Assembly (NCBI GenBank): GCA_035771175.1
Contig: CM069594.1
Coordinates: 11,594,620-11,658,619 of the forward strand
Reading direction: 5' to 3'
Source of the DNA: Paratinospora sagittata
Lineage: Eukaryota > Streptophyta > Magnoliopsida > Ranunculales > Menispermaceae
Length of the DNA stretch: 64,000 nucleotides
The position numbers were made by a program, and so were the translations under genes. Shown piece by piece: positions 23,391-37,108 of this stretch (position 1 is the first letter of the stretch; each line of letters begins with the position of its first letter). A model generated the notes under the pieces. The model made no database searches. It was not told the DNA's origin and saw only the letters and a list, made by a program, of their open reading frames with translations.

Positions 23391-24532
23391 TTGTCTCGCA
23401 CGCCCAAAACAACTTTAGATTAAACAATGTTTTAAATTCAAATCATTTTGTACTCACTTGCTCTTTAGCCTGCAACTTCTATTTTTATAAAACACTCATT
23501 CTCTGATTTTCAAAAAATACAACACGCACGATTTTTGTAAGTTAGATTGAGCTTTCCAAAGAGTTTTTCAAGAGAAGAAAGGAATGATTCTTGCATTTGC
23601 CAAAACAAGCTTCGAATTGAATCAAAATTGCAATCTGTCTTGATGATAACGTCATTGTTCAGCAAGTTCTTCATTTTATACCTTTTGTGCTTAGATTTGC
23701 AGAGGGTATCCATTGTTTTAAACTATTAGTATATGAAGTGGTCTCGGTAAGATAACAACATCAAAATAGAACACAACACCCGTATTGCATCAAGAACACA
23801 TCAAACAATAGCTTTCGAAGTCTACAAAGATCAAGCTCGAAGAACGAAGACATATCTCATGTCTAATGCATTAGTTTGATCTTTGGTGTGTAGGGTAACC
23901 TCTCGATCAAACTCAGCACTAAAACTCTGAAAATTGCAAAGTCTTCAAGATCACTTCGATATAGTATTTCATTTTGTAAAAATGTTTTCCGTAAGGTTAT
24001 AATCATAATTTCAACGAGTTTTGAATTATTTAAAAGTGTTTTGAGTCAATGGAATGGTTCTTGAGTGTAAAAATATTAATTTTTCAAAAATAAGGCTATC
24101 CAGCAATTTGCCAAAATTCTCGAGAAGGCACTAGCGCACTATCAGTGTTGATAGCACGTTGATAGGGTTCTATAATAAGACATTTGTTTTTTCTGGAAAA
24201 TTGTCTCCCTTTGATGACTCGCTATAAAGCTGTTGCCTTGATCTTTTCATTTTTAGTAAAATGGGCAATAGCGCGCTATAGGCCTTGATCACACGCTATC
24301 GGAAAGTCTAAAAAACTCAAGTTCTCTAGTTTGTGTATATCGACCTGCTATCTGTCAATAGAGAACATGATACACAACCAAATAGCACTCTATCCACGTC
24401 TGAGACCAAAATCAGATATTTCTAACGAGAAAAATGTGGGCACTTCTGCTTGCTCGATTTTTGTATTCCTTACTCAGTTTTGCCAGGTTACCTTAATTGA
24501 AATATGCTCTACTAACACCTAGATGATTCCCT
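23391..24532 (+). repeat. Satellite unit 20 (1142 bp), B type
   Basis: B type with gttttaaattc, caaaaaatac and aactattag, all shared with unit 26. Confidence 0.97.
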
Positions 24533-25673
24533 TTCTCTCGCACGCCCAAAACAACTTTAGATTAAACAATGTTTTGAATTCAAATCATTTTGTACTCACT
24601 TGCTCTTTAGCCTGCAACTTCTATTTTTATAAAACACTCATTCTCTGATTTTGAAAAATACAACACGCACGATTTTTGAAGTTAGATTGAGCTTTCCAAA
24701 GAGTTTTTTCAAGAGAAGAAAGTAATGATTCTTTCATTCGCCAAAACAAGCTTCGAATTGAATCAAAATTGCAATCTGTCTTGATGATAACGTCATTGTT
24801 CAGCAAGTTCTTCATTTTATCCCTTTTGTGCTTAGATTTGCAGAGGGTATCCATTGTTTTAAACTGTAAGTATATGAAGTGGTCTCGGTAAGATAACAAC
24901 ATCAAAAAAGAACACAACACCTGTATTGCATCAAGAACACATCAAACAATAGCTTTCGAAGTCTACAAAGATCAAGCTCGAAGAACGAAGACATATCTCA
25001 TGTCTAATGCATTAGTTTGATCTTTGGTGTGTAGGGTAACCTCTCGATCAAACTCAGCACTAAAACTCTGAAAATTGCAAAGTCTTCAAGATCACTTCGA
25101 TATAGTATTTCATTTTGAAAAAATGTTTTCCGTAAGGTTTTAATCATAATTTCAATGAGTTTTGAATTATTTAAAAGTGTTTTGAGTCAATGGAATGGTT
25201 CTTAGGTGTCAAAATATTAATTTTTCAAAAATAAGGCTATCCAGCAATTTGCCAAAATTCTCGAGAAGGCACTAGCGCACTATCAGTGTTGATAGCACGT
25301 TGATAGGGTTCTATAATAAGACATTTGTTTTTTTTGGAAAATTGTCTCCCTTTGATGACTCGCTATAAAGCTGTTGCCTTGATCTTTTCATTTTTAGTAA
25401 AATGGGCAATAGCGCGCTATAGGCCTTGATCACACGCTATCGGAAAGTCTAAAAACCTCAAGTTCTCTAGTTTGTGTATATCAACCTGCTATCTGTCAAT
25501 AGAGAACATGATACACAACCAAATAGCACTCTATCCACGTCTGAGACCAAAATCAGATATTTCTAACGAGAAAAATGTGGGCACTTCTGCTTGCTCGATT
25601 TTTGTATTCCTTACTCAGTTTTGCCAGGTTACCTTAATTGAAATATGCTCTACTAACACCTAGATGATTCCCT
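24533..25673 (+). repeat. Satellite unit 21 (1141 bp), A type
   Basis: T6 run. Markers aaaacctcaag and tatcaacctg recur only in unit 27, its higher-order copy. Confidence 0.97.
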
Positions 25674-26820
25674 TTCTCTCGCACGCCCAAAACAACTTTA
25701 GATTAAACAATGTTTTGAATTCAAATCATTTTGTACTCACTTGCTCTTTAGCCTGCAACTTCTATTTTTATAAAACACTCATTCTCTGATTTTGAAAAAT
25801 ACAACACGCACGATTTTTGAAGTTAGATTGAGCTTTCCAAAGAGTTTTTCAAGAGAAGAAAGTAATGATTCTTTCATTCGCCAAAACAAGCTTCGAATTG
25901 AATCAAAATTGCAATCTGTCTTGATGATAACGTCATTGTTCAGCAAGTTCTTCATTTTATCCCTTTTGTGCTTAGATTTGCAGAGGGTATCCATTGTTTT
26001 AAACTGTAAGTATATGAAGTGGTCTCGGTAAGATAACAACATCAAAAAAGAACACAACACCTGTATTGCATCAAGAACACATCAAACAATAGCTTTCGAA
26101 GTCAACAAAGATCAAGCTCGAAGAACGAAGAACGAAGACATATCTCATGTCTAATGCATTAGTTTGATCTTTCGTATGTAGGGTAACCTCTCGATCAAAC
26201 TCAGCACTAAAACTCTGAAAATTGCAAAGTCTTCAAGATCACTTCGATATAGTATTTCATTTTGAAAAAATGTTTTCCGTAAGGTTTTAATCATAATTTC
26301 AATGGGTTTTGAATTATTTAAAAGTGTTTTGAGTCAATGGAATGGTTCTTAGGTGTCAAAATATTAATTTTTCAAAAATAAGGCTATCCAGAAATTTACC
26401 AAAATTCTCGAGAAGGCACTAGCGCACTATCAGTGTTGATAGCACGTTGATTGGGTTCTATAATAAGACATTTGTTTTTTCTGGAAAATTGTCTCCCTTT
26501 GATGACTCGCTATAAAGCTGTTGCCTTGATCTTTTCATTTTTAGTAAAATGGGCAATAGCGCGCTATAGGCCTTGATCACACGCTATCGGAAAGTCTAAA
26601 AAACTCAAGTTCTCTAGTTTGTGTATATCGACCTGCTATCTGTCAATAGAGAACATGATACACAACCAAATAGCACTCTATCCACGTCTGAGACCAAAAT
26701 CAGATATTTCTAACGAGAAAAATGTGGGCACTTCTGCTTGCTCGATTTTTGTATTCCTTACTCAGTTTTGCCAGGTTACCTTAATTGAAATATGCTCTAC
26801 TAACACCTAGATGATTCCCT
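25674..26820 (+). repeat. Satellite unit 22 (1147 bp), A type with 7-bp duplication
   Basis: A T5 run breaks the regular T5/T6 alternation by type. A direct duplication gives gaacgaagaacgaag near 26120, shared only with unit 23. Private: tctttcgtatg. Confidence 0.97.
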
Positions 26821-27968
26821 TTCTCTCGCACGCCCAAAACAACTTTAGATTAAACAATGTTTTGAATTCAAATCATTTTGTACTCACTTGCTCTTTAGCC
26901 TGCAACTTCTATTTTTATAAAACACTCATTCTCTGATTTTGAAAAATACAACACGCACGATTTTTGAAGTTAGATTGAGCTTTCCAAAGAGTTTTTTCAA
27001 GAGAAGAAAGTAATGATTCTTTCATTCGCCAAAACAAGCTTCGAATTGAATCAAAATTGCAATCTGTCTTGATGATAACGTCATTGTTCAGCAAGTTCTT
27101 CATTTTATCCCTTTTGTGCTTAGATTTGCAGAGGGTATCCATTGTTTTAAACTGTAAGTATATGAAGTGGTCTCGGTAAGATAACAACATCAAAAAAGAA
27201 CACAACACCTGTATTGCATCAAGAACACATCAAACAATAGCTTTCGAAGTCAACAAAGATCAAGCTCGAAGAACGAAGAACGAAGACATATCTCATGTCT
27301 AATGCATTAGTTTGATCTTTGGTATGTAGGGTAACCTCTCGATCAAACTCAGCACTAAAACTCTGAAAATTGCAAAGTCTTCAAGATCACTTCGATATAG
27401 TATTTCATTTTGAAAAAATGTTTTCCGTAAGGTTTTAATCATAATTTCAATGGGTTTTGAATTATTTAAAAGTGTTTTGAGTCAATGGAATGGTTCTTAG
27501 GTGTCAAAATATTAATTTTTCAAAAATAAGGCTATCCAGAAATTTACCAAAATTCTCGAGAAGGCACTCGCGCACTATCAGTGTTGATAGCACGTTGATT
27601 GGGTTCTATAATAAGACATTTGTTTTTTCTGGAAAATTGTCTCCCTTTGATGACTCGCTATAAAGCTGTTGCCTTGATCTTTTCATTTTTAGTAAAATGG
27701 GCAATAGCGCGCTATAGGCCTTGATCACACGCTATCGGAAAGTCTAAAAAACTCAAGTTCTCTAGTTTGTGTATATCGACCTGCTATCTGTCAATAGAGA
27801 ACATGATACACAACCAAATAGCACTCTATCCACGTCTGAGACCAAAATCAGATATTTCTAACGAGAAAAATGTGGGCACTTCTGCTTGCTCGATTTTTGT
27901 ATTCCTTACTCAGTTTTGCCAGGTTACCTTAATTGAAATATGCTCTACTAACACCTAGATGATTCCCT
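26821..27968 (+). repeat. Satellite unit 23 (1148 bp), A type with 7-bp duplication
   Basis: Nearly the same as unit 22, including the 7-bp duplication near 27270, but with T6. Private: cactcgcgc. Confidence 0.97.
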
Positions 27969-29110
27969 TTGTCTCGCACGCCCAAAACAACTTTAGATTA
28001 AATAATGTTTTGAATTCAAATCATTTTGTACTCACTTGCTCTTTAACCTGCAACTTCTATTTTTATAAAACACTCATTCTCTGATTTTCAAAAAATACAA
28101 CACGCACGATTTTTGTAAGTTAGATTGAGCTTTCCAAAGAGTTTTTCAAGAGAAGAAAGGAATGATTCTTGCATTTGCCAAAACAAGCTTCGAATTGAAT
28201 CAAAATTGCAATCTGTCTTGATGATAACGTCATTGTTCAGCAAGTTCTTCATTTTATACCTTTTGTGCTTAGATTTGCAGAGGGTATCCATTGTTTTAAA
28301 CTGTTAGTATATGAAGTGGTCTCGGTAAGATAACAACATCAAAATAGAACACAACACCCGTATTGCATCAAGAACACATCAAACAATAGCTTTCGAAGTC
28401 TACAAAGATCAAGCTCGAAGAACGAAGACATATCTCATGTCTAATGCATTTGTTTGATCTTTGGTGTGTAGGGTAACCTCTCGATCAAACTCAGCACTAA
28501 AACTCTGAAAATTGCAAAGTCTTCAAGATCACTTCGATATAGTATTTCATTTTGTAAAAATGTTTTCCGTAAGGTTATAATCATAATTTCAACGAGTTTT
28601 GAATTATTTAAAAGTGTTTTGAGTCAATGGAATGGTTCTTGAGTGTAAAAATATTAATTTTTCAAAAATAAGGCTATCCAGCAATTTGCCAAAATTCTCG
28701 AGAAGGCACTAGCGCACTATCAGTGTTGATAGCACGTTGATAGGGTTCTATAATAAGATATTTGTTTTTTCTGGAAAATTGTCTCCCTTTGATGACTCGC
28801 TATAAAGCTGTTGCCTTGATCTTTTCATTTTTAGTAAAATGGGCAATAGCGCGCTATAGGCCTTGATCACACGCTATCGGAAAGTCTAAAAAACTCAAGT
28901 TCTCTAGTTTGTGTATATCGACCTGCTATCTGTCAATAGAGAACATGATACACAACCAAATAGCACTCTATCCACGTCTGAGACCAAAATCAGATATTTC
29001 TAACGAGAAAAATGTGGGCACTTCTGCTTGCTCGATTTTTGTATTCCTTACTCAGTTTTGCCAGGTTACCTTAATTGAAATATGCTCTACTAACACCTAG
29101 ATGATTCCCT
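27969..29110 (+). repeat. Satellite unit 24 (1142 bp), B type
   Basis: Copy of unit 18: aaataatg, caaaaaatac, tgcatttgtttg and aagatatttg are all shared. Confidence 0.97.
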
Positions 29111-30248
29111 TTCTCTCGCACGCCCAAAACAACTTTAGATTAAACAATGTTTTGAATTCAAATCATTTTGTACTCACTTGCTCTTTAGCCTGCAACTTCT
29201 ATTTTTATAAAACACTCATTCTCTGATTTTGAAAAATACAACACGCACGATTTTTGAAGTTAGATTGAGCTTTCCAAAGAGTTTTTTCAAGAGAAGAAAG
29301 TAATGATTCTTTCATTCGCCAAAACAAGCTTCGAATTGAATCAAAATTGCAATCTGTCTTGATGATAACGTCATTGGTCAGCAAGTTCTTCATTTTATCC
29401 CTTTTGTGCTTAGATTTGCAGAGGGTATCCATTGTTTTAAACTGTAAGTATATGAAGTGGTCTCGGTAAGATAACAACATCAAAAAAGAACACACCACCT
29501 GTATTGCATCAAGAACACATCAAACAATAGCTTTCGAAGTCAACAAAGATCAAGCTCGAAGAACGAAGACATATCTCATGTCTAATGCATTAGTTTGATC
29601 TTTGGTATGTAGGGTAACCTCTCGATCAAACTCAGCACTAAAACTCTGAAAATTGCAAAGTCTTCAAGATCACTTCGATATAGTATTTCATTTTGAAAAA
29701 ATGTTTTCCGTAACGTTTTAATCATAATTTCAATGAGTTTTGAATTATTTAAAAGTGTTTTGAGTCAATGGAATGGTTCTTAGGTGTCAAAATATTAATT
29801 TTTCAAAAATAAGGCTATCCAGCAATTTGCCAAAATTCTCGAGAAGGCACTAGCGCACTATCAGTGTTGATAGCACGTTGATAGGGTTCTATAATAAGAC
29901 ATTTGTTTTTTCTGGAAAATTGTCTCCCTTTGATGACTCGCTATAAAGCTGTTGCCTTGATCTTTTCATTTTTAGTAAAATGGGCAATAGCGCGCTATAG
30001 GCCCTTGATCACACGCTATCGGAAAGTCTAAAAAACTCAAGCTCTCTAGTTTGTGTATATCGACCTGCTATCTGTCAATAGAGAACATGATACACAACCA
30101 AATAGCACTCTATCCACGTCTGAGACCAAAATCAGATATTTCTAAAGAGAAAAATGCACTTCTGCTTGCTCGAATTTTCTATTCCTTACACAGTTTTGCC
30201 AGGTCATCTTAATTGAAATATGCTCTACTAACACCTAGATGATTCCCT
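29111..30248 (+). repeat. Satellite unit 25 (1138 bp), A type
   Basis: Copy of unit 19 with the same 4-bp loss and cacaccacc. It differs at attggtcagc and gccaggtc. Confidence 0.97.
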
Positions 30249-31390
30249 TTGTCTCGCACGCCCAAAACAACTTTAGATTAAACAATGTTTTAAATTCAAA
30301 TCATTTTGTACTCACTTGCTCTTTAGCCTGCAACTTCTATTTTTATAAAACACTCATTCTCTGATTTTCAAAAAATACAACACGCACGATTTTTGTAAGT
30401 TAGATTGAGCTTTCCAAAGAGTTTTTCAAGAGAAGAAAGGAATGATTCTTGCATTTGCCAAAACAAGCTTCGAATTGAATCAAAATTGCAATCTGTCTTG
30501 ATGATAACGTCATTGTTCAGCAAGTTCTTCATTTTATACCTTTTGTGCTTAGATTTGCAGAGGGTATCCATTGTTTTAAACTATTAGTATATGAAGTGGT
30601 CTCGGTAAGATAACAACATCAAAATAGAACACAACACCCGTATTGCATCAAGAACACATCAAACAATAGCTTTCGAAGTCTACAAAGATCAAGCTCGAAG
30701 AACGAAGACATATCTCATGTCTAATGCATTAGTTTGATCTTTGGTGTGTAGGGTAACCTCTCGATCAAACTCGGCACTAAAACTCTGAAAATTGCAAAGT
30801 CTTCAAGATCACTTCGATATAGTATTTCATTTTGTAAAAATGTTTTCCGTAAGGTTATAATCATAATTTCAACGAGTTTTGAATTATTTAAAAGTGTTTT
30901 GAGTCAATGGAATGGTTCTTGAGTGTAAAAATATTAATTTTTCAAAAATAAGGCTATCCAGCAATTTGCCAAAATTCTCGAGAAGGCACTAGCGCACTAT
31001 CAGTGTTGATAGCACGTTGATAGGGTTCTATAATAAGACATTTGTTTTTTCTGGAAAATTGTCTCCCTTTGATGACTCGCTATAAAGCTGTTGCCTTGAT
31101 CTTTTCATTTTTAGTAAAATGGGCAATAGCGCGCTATAGGCCTTGATCACACGCTATCGGAAAGTCTAAAAAACTCAAGTTCTCTAGTTTGTGTATATCG
31201 ACCTGCTATCTGTCAATAGAGAACATGATACACAACCAAATAGCACTCTATCCACGTCTGAGACCAAAATCAGATATTTCTAACGAGAAAAATGTGGGCA
31301 CTTCTGCTTGCTCGATTTTTGTATTCCTTACTCAGTTTTGCCAGGTTACCTTAATTGAAATATGCTCTACTAACACCTAGATGATTCCCT
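30249..31390 (+). repeat. Satellite unit 26 (1142 bp), B type
   Basis: Copy of unit 20. Private: ctcggcac. Confidence 0.97.
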
Positions 31391-32531
31391 TTCTCTCGCA
31401 CGCCCAAAACAACTTTAGATTAAACAATGTTTTGAATTCAAATCATTTTGTACTCACTTGCTCTTTAGCCTGCAACTTCTATTTTTATAAAACACTCATT
31501 CTCTGATTTTGAAAAATACAACACGCACGATTTTTGAAGTTAGATTGAGCTTTCCAAAGAGTTTTTTCAAGAGAAGAAAGTAATGATTCTTTCATTCGCC
31601 AAAACAAGCTTCGAATTGAATCAAAATTGCAATCTGTCTTGATGATAACGTCATTGTTCAGCAAGTTCTTCATTTTATCCCTTTTGTGCTTAGATTTGCA
31701 GAGGGTATCCATTGTTTTAAACTGTAAGTATATGAAGTGGTCTCGGTAAGATAACAACATCAAAAAAGAACACAACACCTGTATTGCATCAAGAACACAT
31801 CAAACAATAGCTTTCGAAGTCTACAAAGATCAAGCTCGAAGAACGAAGACATATCTCATGTCTAATGCATTAGTTTGATCTTTGGTGTGTAGGGTAACCT
31901 CTCGATCAAACTCAGCACTAAAACTCTGAAAATTGCAAAGTCTTCAAGATCACTTCGATATAGTATTTCATTTTGAAAAAATGTTTTCCGTAAGGTTTTA
32001 ATCATAATTTCAATGAGTTTTGAATTATTTAAAAGTGTTTTGAGTCAATGGAATGGTTCTTAGGTGTCAAAATATTAATTTTTCAAAAATAAGGCTATCC
32101 AGCAATTTGCCAAAATTCTCGAGAAGGCACTAGCGCACTATCAGTGTTGATAGCACGTTGATAGGGTTCTATAATAAGACATTTGTTTTTTTTGGAAAAT
32201 TGTCTCCCTTTGATGACTCGCTATAAAGCTGTTGCCTTGATCTTTTCATTTTTAGTAAAATGGGCAATAGCGCGCTATAGGCCTTGATCACACGCTATCG
32301 GAAAGTCTAAAAACCTCAAGTTCTCTAGTTTGTGTATATCAACCTGCTATCTGTCAATAGAGAACATGATACACAACCAAATAGCACTCTATCCACGTCT
32401 GAGACCAAAATCAGATATTTCTAACGAGAAAAATGTGGGCACTTCTGCTTGCTCGATTTTTGTATTCCTTACTCAGTTTTGCCAGGTTACCTTAATTGAA
32501 ATATGCTCAACTAACACCTAGATGATTCCCT
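31391..32531 (+). repeat. Satellite unit 27 (1141 bp), A type
   Basis: Copy of unit 21. Private: gctcaactaac near the unit end. Confidence 0.97.
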
Positions 32532-33672
32532 TTCTCTCGCACGCCCAAAACAACTTTAGATTAAACAATGTTTTGAATTCAAATCATTTTGTACTCACTT
32601 GCTCTTTAGCCTGCAACTTCTATTTTTATAAAACACTCATTCTCTGATTTTGAAAAATACAACACGCACGATTTTTGAAGTTAGATTGAGCTTTCCAAAG
32701 AGTTTTTTCAAGAGAAGAAAGTAATGATTCTTTCATTCGCCAAAACAAGCTTCGAATTGAATCAAAATTGCAATCTGTCTTGATGATAACGTCATTGTTC
32801 AGCAAGTTCTTCATTTTATCCCTTTTGTGCTTAGATTTGCAGAGGGTATCCATTGTTTTAAACTGTAAGTATATGAAGTGGTCTCGGTAAGATAACAACA
32901 TCAAAAAAGAACACAACACCTGTATTGCATCAAGAACACATCAAACAATAGCTTTCGAAGTCTACAAAGATCAAGCTCGAAGAACGAAGACATATCTCAT
33001 GTCTAATGCATTAGTTTGATCTTTGGTGTGTAGGGTAACCTCTCGATCAAACTCAGCACTAAAACTCTGAAAATTGCAAAGTCTTCAAGATCACTTCGAT
33101 ATAGTATTTCATTTTGAAAAAATGTTTTCCGTAAGGTTTTAATCATAATTTCAATGGGTTTTGAATTATTTAAAAGTGTTTTGAGTCAATGGAATGGTTC
33201 TTAGGTGTCAAAATATTAATTTTTCAAAAATAAGGCTATCCAGAAATTTGCCAAAATTCTCGAGAAGGCACTAGCGCACTATCAGTGTTGATAGCACGTT
33301 GATAGGGTTCTATAATAAGACATTTGTTTTTTCTGGAAAATTGTCTCCCTTTGATGACTCGCTATAAAGCTGTTGCCTTGATCTTTTCATTTTTAGTAAA
33401 ATGGGCAATAGCGCGCTATAGGCCTTGATCACACGCTATCGGAAAGTCTAAAAAACTCAAGTTCTCTAGTTTGTGTATATCGACCTGCTATCTGTCAATA
33501 GAGAACATGATACACAACCAAATAGCACTCTATCCACGTCTGAGACCAAAATCAGATATTTCTAACGAGAAAAATTTGGGCACTTCTGCTTTCTCGATTT
33601 TTGTATTCCTTACTCAGTTTCGCCAGGTTACCTTAATTGAAATATGCTCTACTAACACCTAGATGATTCCCT
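32532..33672 (+). repeat. Satellite unit 28 (1141 bp), A type
   Basis: The second consecutive T6 unit, where the A/B alternation slips. Private: ctgctttctcg. Its tail tttcgccagg is shared with units 29 and 30. Confidence 0.97.
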
Positions 33673-34826
33673 TTCTCTCGCACGCCCAAAACAACTTTAG
33701 ATTAAACAATGTTTTGAATTCAAATCATTTTGTACTCACTTGCTCTTTAGCCTGCAACTTCTATTTTTATAAAACACTCATTCTCTGATTTTCAAAAATA
33801 CAACACGCACGATTTTTGTAAGTTAGATTGAGCTTTCCAAAGAGTTTTTCAAGAGAAGAAAGGAATGATTCTTGCATTTTCCAAAACAAGCTTCGAATTG
33901 AATCAAAATTGCAATCTGCCTTGATGATAACGTCATTGTTCAGCAAGTTCTTCATTTTATCCCTTTTGTGCTTAGATTTGCAGAGGGTATCCATTGTTTT
34001 AAACTGTTAGTATATGAAGTGGTCTCGGTAAGATAACAACATCAAAATAGAACACAACTCCCGTATTGCATCAAGAACACATCAAACAATAGCTTTCGAA
34101 GTCTACAAAGATCAAGCTCGAAGAACGAAGACATATCTCATGTCTAATGCATTAGTTTGATCTTTGGTGTGTAGGGTAACCTCTCGATCAAACTCAGCAC
34201 TAAAACTCTGAAAATTGCAAAGTTTTCAAGATCACTTCGATATAGTATTTCATTTTGTAAAAATGTTTTCCGTAAGGTTATAATCATAATTTCAACGAGT
34301 TTTGAATTATTTAAAAGTGTTTTGAGTCAATGGAATGGTTCTTGAGTGTCAAAATATTAATTTTTCAAAAATAAGGCTATCCAGCAATTTGCCAAAATTC
34401 TCGAGAAGGCACTAACGCACTATCAGTGTTGATAGCACGTTGATAGGGTTCTATAATAAGACATTTGTTTTTTCTGGAAAATTGTCTATAGCGCGCTATC
34501 CCCTTTGATGACTCGCTATAAAGCTGTTGCCTTGATCTTTTCATTTTTAGTAAAATGGGCAATAGCGCGCTATAGGCCTTGATCACACGCTATCGGAAAG
34601 TCTAAAAAACTCAAGTTCTCTAGTTTGTGTATATCGACCTGCTATCTGTCAATAGAGAACATGATACACAACCAAATAGCACTCTATCCACGTCTGAGAC
34701 CAAAATCAGATATTTCTAACGAGAAAAATTTGGGCACTTCTGCTTGCTCGATTTTTGTATTCCTTACTCAGTTTCGCCAGGTTACCTTAATTGAAATATG
34801 CTCTACTAACACCTAGATGATTCCCT
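33673..34826 (+). repeat. Satellite unit 29 (1154 bp), B type with palindrome pair
   Basis: Palindromes at 34488-34499 and 34562-34573. cattttcc is shared with unit 31. Private: ctgccttg, caactcccg, aagttttcaag. Confidence 0.97.
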
Positions 34827-35967
34827 TTCTCTCGCACGCCCAAAACAACTTTAGATTAAACAATGTTTTGAATTCAAATCAATTTGTACTCACTTGCTCT
34901 TTAGCCTGCAACTTCTATTTTTATAAAACACTCATTCTCTGATTTTGAAAAATACAACACGCACGATTTTTGAAGTTAGATTGAGCTTTCCAAAGAGTTT
35001 TTTCAAGAGAAGAAAGTAATGATTCTTTCATTCGCCAAAACAAGCTTCGAATTGAATCAAAATTGCAATCTGTCTTGATGATAACGTCATTGTTCAGCAA
35101 GTTCTTCATTTTATCCCTTTTGTGCTTAGATTTGCAGAGGGTATCCATTGTTTTAAACTGTAAGTATATGAAGTGGTCTCGGTAAGATAACAACATCAAA
35201 AAAGAACACAACACCTGTATTGCATCAAGAACACATCAAACAATAGCTTTCGAAGTCAACAAAGATCAAGCTCGAAGAACGAAGACATATCTCATGTCTA
35301 ATGCATTAGTTTGATCTTTGGTATGTAGGGTAACCTCTCGATCAAACTCAGCACTAAAACTCTGAAAATTGCAAAGTCTTCAAGATCACTTCGATATAGT
35401 ATTTCATTTTGAAAAAATGTTTTCCGTAACGTTTTAATCATAATTTCAATGAGTTTTGAATTATTGAAAAGTGTTTTGAGTCAATGGAATGGTTCTTAGG
35501 TGTCAAAATATTAATTTTTCAAAAATAAGGCTATCCAGCAATTTGCCAAAATTCTCGAGAAGGCACTAGCGCACTATCAGTGTTGATAGCACGTTGATAG
35601 GGTTCTATATTAAGACATTTGTTTTTTCTGGAAAATTGTCTCCCTTTGATGACTCGCTATAAAGCTGTTGCCTTGATCTTTTCATTTTTAGTAAAATGGG
35701 CAATAGCGCGCTATAGGCCTTGATCACACGCTATCGGAAAGTCTAAAAAACTCAAGTTCTCTAGTTTGTGTATATCGACCTGCTATCTGTCAATAGAGAA
35801 CATGATACACAACCAAATAGCACTCTATCCACGTCTGAGACCAAAATCAGATATTTCTAACGAGAAAAATTTGGGCACTTCTGCTTGCTCGATTTTTGTA
35901 TTCCTTACTCAGTTTCGCCAGGTTACCTTAATTGAAATATGCTCTACTAACACCTAGATGATTCCCT
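34827..35967 (+). repeat. Satellite unit 30 (1141 bp), A type
   Basis: T6 run. Private: atcaatttg, ttattgaaaag, ctatattaag. Confidence 0.97.
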
Positions 35968-37108
35968 TTTTCTCGCACGCCCAAAACAACTTTAGATTAA
36001 ACAATGTTTTGAATTCAAATCATTTTGTACTCACTTGCTCTTTAGCCTGCAACTTCTATTTTTATAAAACACTCATTCTCTGATTTTCAAAAATACAACA
36101 CGCACGATTTTTGTAAGTTAGATTGAGCTTTCCAAAGAGTTTTTCAAGAGAAGAAAGGAATGATTCTTGCATTTTCCAAAACAAGCTTCGAATTGAATCA
36201 AAATTGCAATCTGTCTTGATGATAACGTCATTGTTCAGCAAGTTCTTCATTTTATCCCTTTTGTGCTTAGATTTGCAGAGGGTATCCATTGTTTTAAACT
36301 GTTAGTATATGAAGTGGTCTCGGTAAGATAACAACATCAAAAAAGAACACAACACCTGTATTGTATCAAGAACACATCAAACAATAGCTTTCGAAGTCTA
36401 CAAAGATCAAGCTCGAAGAACGAAGACATATCTCATGTCTAATGCATTAGTTTGATCTTTGGTGTGTAGGGTAACCTCTCGATCAAACTCAGCACTAAAA
36501 CTCTGAAAATTGCAAAGTCTTCAAGATCACTTCGATATAGTATTTCATTTTGAAAAAATGTTTTCCGTAAGGTTTTAATCATAATTTCAATGAGTTTTGA
36601 ATTATTTAAAAGTGTTTTGAGTCAATGGAATGGTTCTTAGGTGTCAAAATATTATGTTTTCAAAAATAAGGCTATCCAGCAATTTGCCAAAATTCTCGAG
36701 AAGGCACTAGCGCACTATCAGTGTTGATAGCACGTTGATAGGGTTCTATAATAAAACATTTGTTTTTTCTGGAAAATTGTCTCCCTTTGATGACTCGCTA
36801 TAAAGCTGTTGCCTTGATCTTTTTATTTTTAGTAAAATGGGGAATAGCGCGCTATAGGCCTTGATCACACGCTATCGGAAAGTCTAAAAAACTCAAGCTC
36901 TCTAGTTTGTGTATATCGACCTGCTGTCTGTCAATAGAGAACATGATACACAACCAAATAGCACTCTATCCACGTCTGAGACCAAAATCAGATATTTCTA
37001 ACGATAAAAATTTGGGCACTTCTGCTTGCTCGATTTTTCTATTCCTTACTCAGTTTTGCCAGGTTATCTTAATTGAAATATGCTCTACTAACACCTAGAT
37101 GATTCCCT
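35968..37108 (+). repeat. Satellite unit 31 (1141 bp), B-to-A chimera
   Basis: B-type to about 36305 (gaaaggaatg, cattttcc, ctgttag), A-type afterwards (aaaaaagaac, acctgtattg, ttaggtgtc), with no second palindrome. Markers ttgtatcaag, aataaaac, ctgctgtctg and aacgataaa are shared with unit 34. Confidence 0.96.

Larger units (their letters stand above)
20770..32960 (+). repeat. Higher-order repeat, period ~6.86 kb (six units)
   Basis: About 20770-26100 recurs at about 27630-32960. The offset is 6860 bp before, and 6858 bp after, the CT gain near 22109 in copy 1; a 1-bp T-run difference near 25849 then makes it 6859. Rare shared states include gaaaaatgcacttc, aactattag, tatcaacctg, aagatatttg and cacaccacc. 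Differences are few, such as tcaacaag against tcagcaag and ctcagcac against ctcggcac. Units 22-23 fill the interval between the copies. Confidence 0.88.
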
